From assembly GCA_916700875.1 (NCBI GenBank), contig CAKAKS010000062.1:4610373-4674372 (forward strand): a stretch of DNA of 64,000 nucleotides, given 5' to 3'. This DNA comes from Sebastes aleutianus (Eukaryota > Chordata > Actinopteri > Perciformes > Sebastidae). Under the pieces are notes generated by a model that saw only the letters and a list, made by a program, of their open reading frames with translations, ran no database searches and was not told the origin of the DNA. Shown here piece by piece: positions 51,503 to 63,445 of the stretch. The stretch's first letter is position 1, and each line of letters begins with the position of its first letter. A program made the translations under genes and the position numbers.

Positions 51503-54500
51503 TCTGTGGAAATGACTCCAAACTCCAGACTCTTTCTCATCTGGATGGAGCATGTTCTTACAAGTAGGCTGACTCGACTCTGGATGAAGTCATGCCAGAT
51601 TGTAAATTGTGTCAGCGAATCTAGCAGCTTCTGTTTCACACCCTTTACAGCCTGAGATTGAGAGGTCTGGAGCCAGGCTAAAATGTTGGTCTGTTCCTTT
51701 AACAGGTAGCACAGGATTGGATAAATGTAAATAAAGATGTTGAAGCCCCCCCCCCCCAACTCCTAATTAACCTCATTAATGGCTCAGAACAAATTCTTGC
51801 TTACAGCTTCTTTTAGTGCTCATATGCTGGCATCATCCCACCGTCTGACTCTCAGTCACTGAGGTGATTCTAGTTAGCCTGTACTATATGTGTGTTTATA
51901 AGAAGACAGACAGTCATCCTGGATACAGGATTATGTGTCAGTGATGACTCTGTGTAGGAACACACAATAAAAGCTGAGATGCCAGCCTTGCATGTCATTT
52001 AATGCTGTCCATTAGAAAACGTCCTTGTTATGATTCTGTGTTGCTCTTAATAGGAATGACTTTTGAAATGTTGTAGCCCAGAAAAATGTGAATCTTAAAT
52101 GGACCATGAAAATGTCATAGATTGTTTAGTGCCTGCATGTCACTTAAATGTGCTAATATATATATTTTTCCTTTTTTTTTGTGGCTCAAATGAGAGCAGC
52201 CATTGGTAACCTTATTGAACTAAAATCCTGAACACATTCACTTTACTCATGACCAAAAGCTTAGTTTACTTTTCATTTTCACGTCACACTTGGTTATGAT
52301 TTCATATTCTCCTTTTGTGACAGAACAGACAGTAAATTAAGCACATAGGGAAACTGATCATTTTCATCAAGCTGTTTCTGAGCTGTTGAATGCAGTTTGT
52401 CATTACAAAAGTGAAAACACAAATATGAACTTGTGCTTATACTTCAAGCAGCTAACTGCTGCAATCCTCCTCGTTTAGTTATTACAAGCGGTCCATCTAA
52501 ATGTAACTTACTTACTAAAACGTCTGCATTACGTTAGCTACAGTAAATTATGTGTAATCCCATAATAATGTAATGCTATTTTAAATGAGCTTTGAAGATA
52601 GTAATAGTATTCTGGGACTATTAAAAGATTTGTTAGACGAAATGGTATAGAAGTGCAAAGTCAAAAGGCCTCTTCAGTTCAGACTGATTTTGGGGATTCA
52701 CAGGCAATCGACCTCTGTAGTCTTTCACACAGATGTGGTATATCATGACCTGGATGACTGAGAATCTTCACAGATCTAGTTGTTAATGAATCAGATTTGT
52801 TACTAGCCCTGTTTGGAGCTGTCTCATCCACTGAAAACATGAATACAAACCACAATTGCCCTCCTCCGTCCATCCCGACCGCAAGCATATCAGACACGTT
52901 TTTCACTCGCAACAGATACCCTCTCATTTTAATCTATGCAGCTGTCTGCACCGGCCACGTGCAGCTAAACTCCAGTTCACTGTGTAACGCTTCATGTTGA
53001 CTGTTTTAACGCTTCTTCTGAACAGAAACCATCAGTCCCCGCTGTGTGTTTTTAGCTAAACACACCGTAGGATTCCCACCGGCTGTTAACAGCTAACTAG
53101 CTCCCCTCCTACCGACATAAGAAGACGCGCTCTGTTGTAGTCGTCATTTATTAAGCAATAGTTATACATACATACATGCAATTGTCTTATCTAGGCGAGC
53201 AAATCAATAGAGGAACGATTCATAATCTGTACGGAAACGAGCCCAAACCGAAGCCGTTGTTGATCACTTGCGGCCTCTACAGGCCGGTTAAGAGTAGCGA
53301 GGAGTCAGCAGTCAATGACGGTATCAAACAGTCAATAAAATATGTTTTCAAAAAGTGTGAATCACTGCAACCATGAGAGGTCCTTGAGCATACAGTCGTA
53401 AATGAGCACACAAAATATATTAGAGCGATGCGTTTAGTGTTATGCGAAATTAGCCGTGGACAGACGCACTCACGCAACCGGATACATAATCTCCTGTCGG
53501 AGATATTAAAGCATAAGTGATGTCTTCGTTGTGTCATTGTGGTGAGCTAAGCCGTATAATGGGCTCATTGGGTTTCACAAGGGGCAACAATGGTGACAAG
53601 TGACACAAAAGTGAGATTTATGATGTAGCGGAACAGTGTTTTTTCGATTTTTACAAGAGAAAACACTAAAAGGATAAAGATTAACTGGTTGGTTTGGCAA
53701 ACGCATGTCAGCTTTTCTCTGGGAATCGTCCAAGATTGTCTCCCTCACAGTGGATGAGACAGATCCCAAACAGGGCCGGCTTGTTACCAAACTGTCGCTA
53801 AATTGCTAAACGTGAGTTTTGAGCACAGGTCCATTGAACACAATAGATCATAAGTAATACGATGATGTAGAATATAATAAAGTTTACAACTTTACAGCAC
53901 ACGTTTTATAAACACTCGTGGAATTGCCATTTTTATTTTGTAATTCTGCTCAAGAAAAAATGTTACCACATTAATTTCTTATATATGAATATTATGTACA
54001 TTTTTTTTTTTTACATTCATGTCGCAGAAATTATATCCAGTAAGTCTAATGTAAATTTGTAACACATAGTTGACAGGGTTTGTCTTGTGTAAAACATACA
54101 TTTTACAGGAGATTTAATGAAGTAAGCACTGCAGGGCTGGGCTGTAGAGTGTCGAGGTTGAGCAATACAATGGTGATGATGACAACAGTGCCTGTCTCCT
54201 TGTTTTCAGTCAGTATTCCATCGAGTATCCATGGTGACATTTAAACATTTTTGGCATTAACTATTTACACTTCTGATCTGAGATTAATGATGATGATTAT
54301 TGATGTAATTAGTTTAGATGGCTCTAACTGTTGTTGTCTATAAAACATTCTGTCCATTTACTGTGAGAAATAAATGAAGTTTTGAGTAACGCAGTAGAGT
54401 TCTTATTTCTTGAACATGAGAGCTCATTTTGGACCTTGCGATTGGGAGCAGTAGTTTGATAAAGAGTTTTGTAAGGTTAAGACATAGTATAGTCACGTCA

Positions 54501-55295
54501 TGGAGGACAGCTCAAACAGTTTAGAGCGGCACAATGTGAGATTGATAGAAAGTAGCAATGTAGTAAATTGTTATGCAGTGGCTATTTCCTGTTACTAACG
54601 GGCTCTAGGGGCCTGTGTCAACCAAGAGACAGAGAAACGGGTCCTGTTCTCTATGTATATGATCCACATCTACTGATATGCAAGATATCCAGCTGATATA
54701 GTAAGCTGGTCAACAGATGATAGTGGAGCTGTTGTTATCAAGACCTGAAACTCCTCAGAATGCACAGTTCAGCATCCAAAGACAGAGAGCCAATCAGAGA
54801 CACAAAGCATCCACAATTCCATCGGTAAAATGGCCAAAGAGATCATCACTGGCGTGTGGACCTTCAGCACATGGACGAAGTGGCTGACCTGCCAAAGAGC
54901 AGTTGGTCAGTAGATCCCTCAGCAGCAGGTCCACAATGTAGGATCAACAGCATACAGTAAGAGTGCCTAATCCAGTTTAACCAAATGAATGAGCCAATGA
55001 ATTGAAGTAATGTGATTTTTTACCATACAAACCCTAATGCTTAAAAAAACTTTAAAAAGATTTTCTGAATAGAATCATGTTATTTATTGTTTAAAACAAT
55101 AATTTAATGACATTTTTAATAAATTAAATTACCTTATAATTAATCATAAGATAAAGGGAGATGCAAATTACAAATGAAGGTGCATCAGTGTTACTATGTT
55201 ACAAATGATGTTAAACAAATACAAAATTACTTTCATCCTGAAATAGAGAAATTCTGGTCAAAACATTCTCAATTATACAGCTGTCAAATAATAAC

Positions 55296-55424
55296 AGTGT
55301 ACATGCGTGCATATATACATATAGTATATATATATATATATATATACTATATATATATACTGTATGTACATATACATGTGTATATATGTGTGTATATATA
55401 AATATATATGCACGCATGTACACT
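55296..55424. repeat. TA-rich perfect-arm inverted repeat
   Basis: Arms AGTGTACATGCGTGCATATA (from 55296) and its complement TATATGCACGCATGTACACT (ending 55424) enclose mostly TA dinucleotides, able to form one long hairpin or cruciform. Further (TA)n and (TC)n tracts follow to 55580. Confidence 0.85.
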
Positions 55425-55512
55425 ATGTACACTATATATATATATATATATATTAAAGATTAGAGCTAAAGACATAGCTATGTTATACATATTTCTTATT
55501 TATATTTTGTTA

Positions 55513-55578
<66 letters not shown>

Positions 55579-55739
55579 TCCGCCATTGCAACTCCTAATC
55601 CGTATAAATCGAGAATATGTAGCTTCAGGCGCGTCTTTCTGATTCCTCCCCTCGGCTGCATTCGGCTCTAATCGGCTCCCCTCGTCTACTGTCGAGACCG
55701 AGACAAGCCACAGCAGTCCGCTTTTGCGTGACAACGTGG

Positions 55740-55907
55740 CGGTTAACAGCCAATAAGAAATCATCCAACAGTATTTCACTATGATTTCACTACTGTATCT
55801 TACTTCCTATTGGTTAGAAACCTCCTCAGGGCGCTGGTGATTGGCTGCATGAGCTACAAGTCCCGCCTCCTCGACATATTTAAAGGTACAGGAGTGCCAA
55901 CGCGGAC
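55740..55907 (+). promoter_or_regulatory. rcn3: Probable promoter of the reticulocalbin gene
   Basis: Three CCAAT boxes (CCAAT at 55750-55754; inverted ATTGG at 55809-55813 and 55840-55844) and a TATA-like TATTTAAAG at 55877-55885. These lie 20-160 bp before a short stretch ending in a strong splice donor. Spacing fits a start site near 55908. No exact ER stress element was found. Confidence 0.6.
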
Positions 55908-55963
55908 TGATCTGCTGTTCAGGCTGCTGAAGGGAGGTGTCGCGAGAAGCTGCCAACTAACTG
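55908..55963 (+). other. rcn3: Probable 5'UTR exon of the reticulocalbin gene
   Basis: Short exon ending CCAACTAACTG at donor GTGAGT (55964). It would join the acceptor ending at 57075, six bases before the start codon. The 5' end is inferred from the TATA-like box. Confidence 0.6.
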
Positions 55964-57075
55964 GTGAGTTATTCTTGCCTCAAAAACGTTATTAGAAGAC
56001 TAACAGTATTAGTCTGTGTGATTTCAAGCTTTTAGCATAGCATCTTTAGCACATAGCTATATAGCCTCAGTTGATAAACTTCCAGCAACATGAAGGAAAA
56101 ACTGTGTTTAATGATGGGTTCATGTGTTCTGCAGGGTTAACTATCAAATGAGACACTACATGCTCATTCTTATCAATTTACAAGTCATTTTATGAATTGT
56201 TATCAATTTGAATGTTAATGAGAGAAAAAGTTTGTGGGTTTTAGCTCAGTTTTTAACTCTATGATGAAACATCCCTGTAAGTTACAGTGATTTGGTGACT
56301 TGATTCTGGATACAAGATGTTCTGTCTGTCGACCACAGAGAGTCACACAGTCACTGGGATGATTGATGTCTGACTCTCACTGTAAATCCAGGGAAGTGTT
56401 CTTGTTCCTGTACTATTTTAAATCTAGGATTAAAGAGCACATATGTTTTTGTTTTAATATGCTGATGACATGGTCCTAGTTGGACATCTGACAAAAGGCA
56501 TATATATATATATATGGATTGGTGCAAAATAAGCACATTTGAGATTAATATGGGTAATACTAAAGAAATGATCATATTTCTGCCAGCCAGGATTTCATAA
56601 CAGGGCTTGTTGCACTTGAAGTTGTTGCAATATGTTGGCACAGTTCTGACTGCTGTCTGTGTCAATGAAAATACCTTTCAACTTTTTTTAGAGAAATGCA
56701 CAAACCATTTCATTTCCTCAGCAGCTTCAGAGTGAGTCAGCCAGTCACCTGAACTGCAGGCTCAGGAATAAGCTGGTTTGAATATTTGGCCTGGCCAGCA
56801 GAAGAATTGGTGAACCCCAGATGAATGTGAGAGACCTGTATACTATCAGGAGACAGATGTGGGCCTTTTACTCCCTCAGTTTGAGACTCTGACCTTTGGG
56901 AGGCGCTGTAGTCGTCAGCATTTCACTCAGCATTGTAAATGGAAAACAGAGCTGTGAATCCACAATATTTTATTTTATGTCATCATCGTTTTTTTGTTTT
57001 TATTTTGTTGTATGTTTTTTTGTTTCTTCACACACACACTCATCAGAATTTTTGTCTCCACCCCACCCCCACCAG

Positions 57076-57299
57076 TCAATCATGATGCTGCTGAAGTCAC
57101 TAGCATCCCTCTGCGTCCTGGCTGCTGCTGCCTTTGCCGTCCCCGCTAAGGAGAAGCGCGTCCATCACCAAGCCGATCTGAGTGACCATGCCCACGACGA
57201 TGGTGACGGCTTCAAGTACGACCACGAGGCCTTCCTGGGCAAGGAGGAGGCCAAGACCTTTGACCAGCTGACCCCCGAGGAGAGCAAAGACAAATTGGC
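57076..57299 (+). CDS. rcn3: rcn3 first coding exon (start at 57082)
   Basis: Acceptor CCACCAG ends at 57075. Start at 57082 gives MMLLKSLASLCVLAAAAFA as signal peptide, then YDHEAFLG and TFDQLTPEESKDKL. The in-frame ATG at 56896 lies before the acceptor and would lack a signal peptide. Ends in phase 2 at donor GTAGGT. Confidence 0.93.
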
Positions 57300-60200
57300 G
57301 TAGGTTTAACTAACCTCCGGCATAATCTTTCTAAACTGTCTGCCGCTGCCACAAACTGTCTCAGCAACAGTCGTAACATTCAAGGTTCATTTATTGTCAA
57401 AGGGAATCTCAGTAGCAGCCATGCCGAGAGCTTTTTGAATTCTCTAAATGCTGAGGAAAGGTGCTTCAATGCTTCCTTCATTATCTCCTTTAGCATAGGA
57501 TACACTGGAGCATCCTTTACCAAAGGAAACGAGAGAATAACATCCCACAATTCCTTGCGGCCGCAGCATTTAAAGCAACGCACCATTTGGCCGTTCATAA
57601 TAACAAACGATATGCTTATTTCATACAGTAATATACTAATTGGGTTCCATATTTTTTCACTTTTTCAAAAAGTGTGAATCAGTGCAACCACAAGAGGTCA
57701 TATATGAGCACCAAAAATATTAGGCTGGTGAGTCCAGCAGTAGGAGGAATGTAAACCGCAACTATAAAAAAATGGTGCTTCTAACACAGGTTTGTATTTA
57801 GGTGTTTTTATTTGTAATTTGTGGTGTGTGTGTGTGTAGATCAGAAGTTGGGTTTCTATTTCCAAAAGCATGAGGGAGCAGATGATTGCTGTCAGCCTTA
57901 TCCATAACCCTGAACCCATCTCTCCCCACAGGAAGATTGTGGACCGCATCGATACCGACAAGGACGGCTACATCAACCATGTAGAGCTGCACTATTGGAT
58001 CAAACACAGGCAGAGGAGGTACATCGAAGAGAATGTGAACAAACACTGGAAGGACTACGACCAGAACCGAGACGGAAAGATAGGCTGGGAAGAGTACAAA
58101 AACACCACCTACGGCTACTATCTGGGTAATTCTCTCTGTGTGAAAGATGTACCTCCTTGCTAACTAGTCTAACTCTTTCTTCTCCTTTTTTCCTTCTTTA
58201 TTTCTTCCTTTACCACCTCCTTTTCTTTTCTACCTCCTTCTTTGTGATCTGGAAACTGAGAACTGTCCAAGGAAGCACAAGCATCTCCTGTTATTAGGCC
58301 ACATTTTTAAAGCTACGCTCATTATTGAACGGACGACGTGAACCAGCTCTACTCATCTAGTGTTCTTAAATGCAAAATATCCAAAGTAATGAGAAACACC
58401 AGCCGTAGCTGACAAATGACAAAAATATACTTTCTACCAATTGCCCTACTACAAGTATTGTGTATCCATCTTTCCCTTTTGTAAATCACTTATTCTGATG
58501 AGGAGCCACTGTATCGAGGCCCCGCCCACACACCCGCCCGAGCCAATCACGAGCCGAGCACGGCCACAGCGTATTAGCCTGAGAGCCACCTAGCTGCTAC
58601 GTTAGCACCACTGTAGCTGTTTGGCTATAAAGACACACAACAACTCACCGTAATATCACTATAACTACATTTATGATCAAACTGACACATGTTCTATTAC
58701 TGACTGGTGACGGTTATGGAAAGTTACATCTCCTCTCTCGTACAATTCAGAGCCTCCGGCTGTGTGACTACTTCACTCAGAGCAGCTGTCAATCACAGCT
58801 ACTAATCATGACATCACAACCCCTTTTTTATAGCATCCAATAGCTAACTAAAACCAAACGGATCAGAAAAATAAACACTTGAACAAACATCAGCGTGATA
58901 AGAACTACCTAAATTGACAGAAACCATCTTTAGGAGAAATTTATTTGACGTGTAATTTGACTTTTTAGTTTGTCTCATGTTCTATCCGCTAACATGGAGG
59001 GGGCGGGCTTTATGACCTATACTGCAGCCAGCCACCAGGGGGCGATAAAGATGCTTTGGCTTCACTTTTAGGGGAGCTGTCATGTCGTCCATCTTTATAG
59101 ATACAGTCTATGGTTGAGAGGCATGGTACACCTGGGCTGTCAGTATAGACAGACAAATAGATGTACACTGACGGGCACTTGAGCTTTGAATTATCGTGCA
59201 TTATCTTTACAGCAGATGGAGCTGTCATGGATTTTCGAGGATGTTTGAATTTCCATTTTTCTGAGCACTTTAATAATGACTTCTACACAGATATAGTCTG
59301 TTTTAGGACTATCTGTTTTGACAGAAACACTGTCTACCTGCACATGGAACACCAGAATGCTGAAAATCAAAGCTCTTTCTTTCCAGACGATGAGTTTCAT
59401 GACGTCGACGACAAGGCCACCTATAAATCCTTGCTCACTCGGGACGAAAGGCGCTTCAGGACAGCTGACCGAGACGGCGACGGTATCGCCACACGCGAGG
59501 AGTTCACTGCCTTCCTTCACCCGGAGGAGTTTGATTACATGAGAGGCGTGGCAGTGCAGGTAGAATCTACTCTCTAACCGCCAGGGACTTTGATGATAAG
59601 ATGATGAAGTATTTTTTACCATGCTAGCGATGTGTGGCTCCGTGGATGGCAATGTCAGTGGTGAGATATGGTTCATGCTTTACGAGCATAAATACACATT
59701 TGCAGCCACTATGTATCTGTTTGCATGGATATTGTTTCCCCTAACCCTGTGACCTCCTCGGGAGGCTCCGTACCATGGCTCTACTTTGATACCGTTTATA
59801 TAACAGGCACATATTATTGCCTCCTCCTCCTCGTAGAGAGCTCTTAATGTTCAGAAACATTTGAAAAAAAAACTGATTTGATCAATACTTTAAGTAACAG
59901 GACCACGATGAGAACTAAATCATTTTCTCATTTAGGAAACGGTGGAAGACATTGATAAGGACGGCGATGGCAGGATCAATTTAGCGGAATACATCGGTAG
60001 GTGACTCCCGTTTTCTCTTAGACCAACCAACCCCTCCACTCCCAACCCGGAGGCCCTAAATGTGTGTGTGTGTGTGTGTACTGCTGCTGCTCCACAGGTG
60101 ACATGTACTCACCAGAGAATGGGGAGAGCGAGCCGGACTGGGTCCTGACAGAGAGGAAACAATTCTACGAGTTCAGAGATACCAACAAGGTAAAAGCTAC

Positions 60201-62966
60201 AGTGTAGCTGCAGTCACCAGCTATTGTATATTTTACTCAAGTACAAGCAGCAATATGAAAAATGTAAAAAATACTCAAGATTTGACTTAACAGGGAACTG
60301 CGCCCATATTCCTATGGTCTAAGACAGTACAACAAACATTAGTAAACATGAATAACTCTCCCCCAAATCCTAAAACTAGAGTGCTAAAACTCAAAACTTG
60401 TGATGTCATAGGGTATAAAGTGTGGAACCGCTCCATAGACGATGAATAGGGAGAGATGTTGTAGACGACACTGAGAGCAGCCAGGGGAATGTTCTGAGTA
60501 TATGGGAACATTTTCTGTTTCACTACTGAGAACACTGCGATAGACTAAAGCTCTGGTTATTAGCTAATATTAAAGATAATATTAATAAATTATCAATATA
60601 TATGAATAATAACGGGACACCAAATAACGTTGATGCAGTAGCTCAAAAAGGCATTATTAATATAAATAATAATGATAATAATAAGTATTATTATTATCTA
60701 TGTTAAATAATATGATTTAATTAAACCACCTCAGAGCACCACCCTTCTTATCAAAGGGAAACTATAGTAGTGTCATAAAGTATACTAAACTATCAATTTG
60801 GAACTCTGATTAATCATTATATTAATATATCAATAGCTAGTAAAGGTTGAAGGATTTCGTAGTTGTTGTCATAGCAGAGGTTTGCAGTATTCACTTTTGT
60901 ACAACATCAAACAGACCAGCATGATAATAAAGGTTTAAAACACAAAATGAATCTAATGTGTGTGCAGCCTCCTTGGGACAACAGCAGAATAACTCTTCAT
61001 GGTGTGTTTAAGTGCTACAACCGGTGAAACTGATGCTCTGTGAACAATGACGCCTTTCACTTTCAGTTGGTTGTTGCTTAGCGTTACCATTCTTCTGCTT
61101 TCATGTGTTGACCGGATTTTTTTTTTTTTAGATGTGTGCGTGCCTCCACTGTGCCTGTTCTTACAGTGAACTCCTCAGTAAAGCAGTTGTGTGTTGTACA
61201 GGATGGCTACATGGATGCTGAAGAGGTGGCCAACTGGGTTCTGCCGGGAGAGGTTGACCATGCTGACAATGAAGCCAAACACTTGATCCATGAGACAGAT
61301 GCCGACAAGGTACACCTGCCGCCACTTAAACCCTCTGCCATACACAGTACATTGGGCCTTTCTTTGAGACACCATAGACACCGACCCACACTTCCATATG
61401 GATCATTTTCCAATATCAGAACAGCTTAGGTTGATTTTTACTGCCCTCCCTCCAAGATAAAAATAATTGTTCAAGTCAAGAAAGTCTCAGTTTGTCGTAG
61501 TATCATTTAGTTTTGTGTGAAACCGCTCAGTGAACTAAATCTCTCGTCTCGGACAATATACGTCACCAACACTAGCTAGCTAACTTAGCTATGTTCCACG
61601 CACACATGAAACGTTATCTGACCTGATGTGTTTTATTCAGCGACTCCTGGTCTTTTTATCAGCCGGGAAGAGAAAGAAGGATCAGACCCGTTGCTGGTGT
61701 GAGTTCATCCCAGTAGGAAACACACAGGCATCGTAGCTTCAGAGAGAGAGACGTCACTACGACACTTTTGGCTGTTTCGTCTTTCTAATGACGTATTTTC
61801 ACAGTCTGATACTTCAACAGTTTTACAACAAACTGCGAATTTCTTGACTTGCAAAATAATCTTTTAAATTGACAAAATCTGATGTGTGATTCATGGCGCA
61901 ATTCAAACAGGATTAAAAAAATATATTTTTCTCTCTCTTTTTGACTACCGTTCATATTTTTTCCGAAATAAACTCTCATCCTGGTCTACCGGAAGGGGCG
62001 GGACTTCGCCTCTATATGTTACATTATGTTGGTTGCTGTTTGTAACCACACGGCATTCAAAGTTGGCCACTCCAAGAGAGAAAGCAGCAATGGTGAGCGA
62101 GCTATAGAGTGAATGAAGAGAGGGAGCGGCGTTAGTGAGAACAAAGCAGTGAATCAGAGAACTAAAACGTTATTTTCTGATTGTTTCACGAGGGGTTACG
62201 TTCTAAGGCACAAATAAATCACATCCACACCTCTTCGTAGAAGAAATTGCTGCATATTATACCTTTTTAAGTATATCAACATAAAGGATACGGCTGGTTA
62301 TATTCTATATTTTTCTTATTGTCAGCATTTTCTAAATGGCCATTTAGAAAACCAGAAGTGGCCATATTTCAACACCCGTTGGGCCAATTTTGGTGACGTT
62401 TCATTCAATTTAGAAGTTTTCGAGGACGCTGAATCGATTGGATTGGTCAGATAACTTACGTATTTGAAATAATTGCAATAACTTCAACTCAAATAACTTC
62501 AACTTGGTTATAAATTGTAGGATATTTATGAACACAATTAACCAAATGATGAACAACATCTACAGATCATTATACTGCACGGCAATGTAATTAATGTCAT
62601 AAATAATAAAAGTAGGACAGGTACAACATGTAGAGAGGTACAGTAGGTCAAAAGATAGTCCATCACCTCTATGTGCTGTCAAACATATGAGTTAACATGG
62701 TGCAAATAATTGGGTAATTGTGGGTTAATTCATGTGAGTTAATTAATAACAAGCTTCTGTCTGTCTGTCTGTCTGTCTGTCTGTGTGTCTGTCTTCTCTT
62801 TCTTTCAATCATAAACCAATAAACCAACGTCGGATGGAATCTGGCGATCAAACGACAGGACCAGAAAATAACCAAGAAGGAGATTCTGGCTAACTGGAAC
62901 ATGTTTGTGGGCAGCCAGGCGACCAATTACGGGGAAGACTTAACGAAGAGACACGACGAACTTTGA
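57082..62966 (+). CDS. rcn3: Reticulocalbin, RCN3-like ER calcium-binding protein (spliced CDS, 7 coding exons)
   Basis: CREC-family (reticulocalbin/calumenin) low-affinity calcium-binding protein of the secretory-pathway lumen. Coding exons: 57082-57299, 57932-58125, 59387-59559, 59936-59996, 60098-60189, 61202-61309, 62859-62966; 954 nt, 317 aa (human RCN3 328, RCN1 331, CALU 315). Signal peptide is about residues 1-19. Six EF-hand loops are at 80-91, 116-127, 165-176, 202-213, 243-254 and 279-290; the fifth and sixth are split by introns. The N-glycosylation site NTT at 130 matches the family's NATYG site. The C-terminus HDEL is an ER-retention signal, which separates it from calumenin (HDEF). 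RVHHQADLSDHAHDD and EFHDVDDKATYK resemble RCN3 more than RCN1, so rcn3 is the best guess; rcn1 is possible. Confidence 0.9.
57932..58125 (+). CDS. rcn3: rcn3 exon with EF-hands 1 and 2
   Basis: Encodes KIVDRIDTDKDGYINHVE (loop 1), WKDYDQNRDGKIGWEE (loop 2) and the NTTYGYYL glycosylation region. Acceptor CCCACAG, donor GTAATT. Confidence 0.95.
58495..59115. repeat. Teleost interspersed repeat in rcn3 intron
   Basis: Holds the common fish landmarks ATCGAGGCCCCGCCCACACA near the left end and GAGCTGTCATGTCGTCCATC with TTTATAGATACAGTCTATGG at the right. Non-coding; the family name is not known to me. Confidence 0.55.
59387..59559 (+). CDS. rcn3: rcn3 exon with EF-hand 3
   Basis: Encodes DDEFHDVDDKATYKSLLTR, then DERRFRTADRDGDGIATREE and FTAFLHPEEFDYM. 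Acceptor TTTCCAG, donor GTAGAA. The open frame upstream of the acceptor is intron. Confidence 0.95.
59936..59996 (+). CDS. rcn3: rcn3 exon with EF-hand 4
   Basis: 61-nt exon encoding ETVEDIDKDGDGRINLAEYI. Acceptor ATTTAG, donor GTAGGT. Confidence 0.95.
60098..60189 (+). CDS. rcn3: rcn3 exon, first half of EF-hand 5
   Basis: Encodes GDMYSPENGESEPDWVLTER through FRDTNK. Acceptor TCCACAG after a short TG repeat and CTG units; donor GTAAAA. The intron before it is only 101 nt. Confidence 0.95.
61202..61309 (+). CDS. rcn3: rcn3 exon, second half of EF-hand 5 and start of 6
   Basis: Encodes DGYMDAEEVANWVLPGEVDH through HETDADK, 36 codons. Acceptor TTGTACAG, donor GTACAC. Confidence 0.95.
62756..62790 (+). 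repeat. (CTGT)n microsatellite
   Basis: About eight CTGT units in the last rcn3 intron, some 70 nt before the last exon. Confidence 0.95.
62859..62966 (+). CDS. rcn3: rcn3 last exon with HDEL
   Basis: Encodes DQKITKKEILANWNMFVGSQ and ATNYGEDLTKRHDEL, then TGA. This tail is nearly invariant in RCN1/RCN3. The acceptor AACGACAG lacks an adjacent pyrimidine tract, but no AG occurs between the TCTTTCTTTC at about 62806 and this site. Confidence 0.95.
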   Translation, partial: DQKITKKEILANWNMFVGSQATNYGEDLTKRHDEL

Positions 62967-63425
62967 TGACCTATCACAAGCTCACTTGGAGAATTTGGTT
63001 ACTGTGGTTTTTGGGGTGGGGGAGTGGGGGTGGTTCTCAGTAAAGTAAGGTTTCTGACTCTGGGTTACAAGGATATAATCATGTACCTTTTGGTCACACA
63101 TGCACATACACACATACACACAATCCACTCTGATTCCGCATGCACTCACATACTGTGTATGTGAATACAGATGATACTGTTCTCTCTTTTGCTTTATTCA
63201 CACATCCACGTGATTGTTTTAAACTGAGATGCATATCCTCATAGATAACATATTCCTTTTTGTCGAGTAAAAAACTGTGTGTCTTCAAAAATTACAAACA
63301 CACAAAAAACTGTGGCTAACGTCCAACACGCACTGGCGTCCGGCTGAAACGATGCCTTTTTCTATGAGCCTGAGAGGTTTGAAAGTGGTCTCAACACACG
63401 GAGGGAGATGCGATTGTTGTGGTAT

Positions 63426-63431
63426 AATAAA
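63426..63431 (+). terminator. rcn3: Poly(A) signal of rcn3
   Basis: AATAAA 460 nt after the stop, first canonical hexamer. A second candidate, ATTAAA, is at 63602-63607, followed by a T-rich stretch. Confidence 0.6.
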
Positions 63432-63445
63432 GACCAGCAAACGTT

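Larger units (their letters stand above)
51206..55740. other. Intergenic abat-rcn3, no gene seen
   Basis: After the presumed abat 3'UTR I find no coding exon. About 53090-53440 is a repeat ending TTTTCAAAAAGTGTGAATCA and CTGCAACCATGAGAGGTC, landmarks that recur at 57660-57700. 53900-55290 shows nothing recognisable. A TA-rich palindrome lies at 55296-55424. Confidence 0.6.

Noticed and set aside
55735..55754. ER stress response element in the rcn3 promoter
   Set aside because: CGTGG and CCAAT are present but in the wrong relative orientation and with 10 rather than 9 bases between them.
55810..55995. Small ORF at the rcn3 promoter
   Set aside because: Overlaps CCAAT and TATA-like elements and reads across the splice donor; no homology.
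56896..57081. Upstream in-frame extension of the rcn3 first exon
   Set aside because: The 62 extra codons precede a good acceptor (57075) and would bury the signal peptide; they read as intron.
59161..59386. Open frame before rcn3 EF-hand 3 exon
   Set aside because: Lies upstream of acceptor TTTCCAG and has no reticulocalbin similarity.
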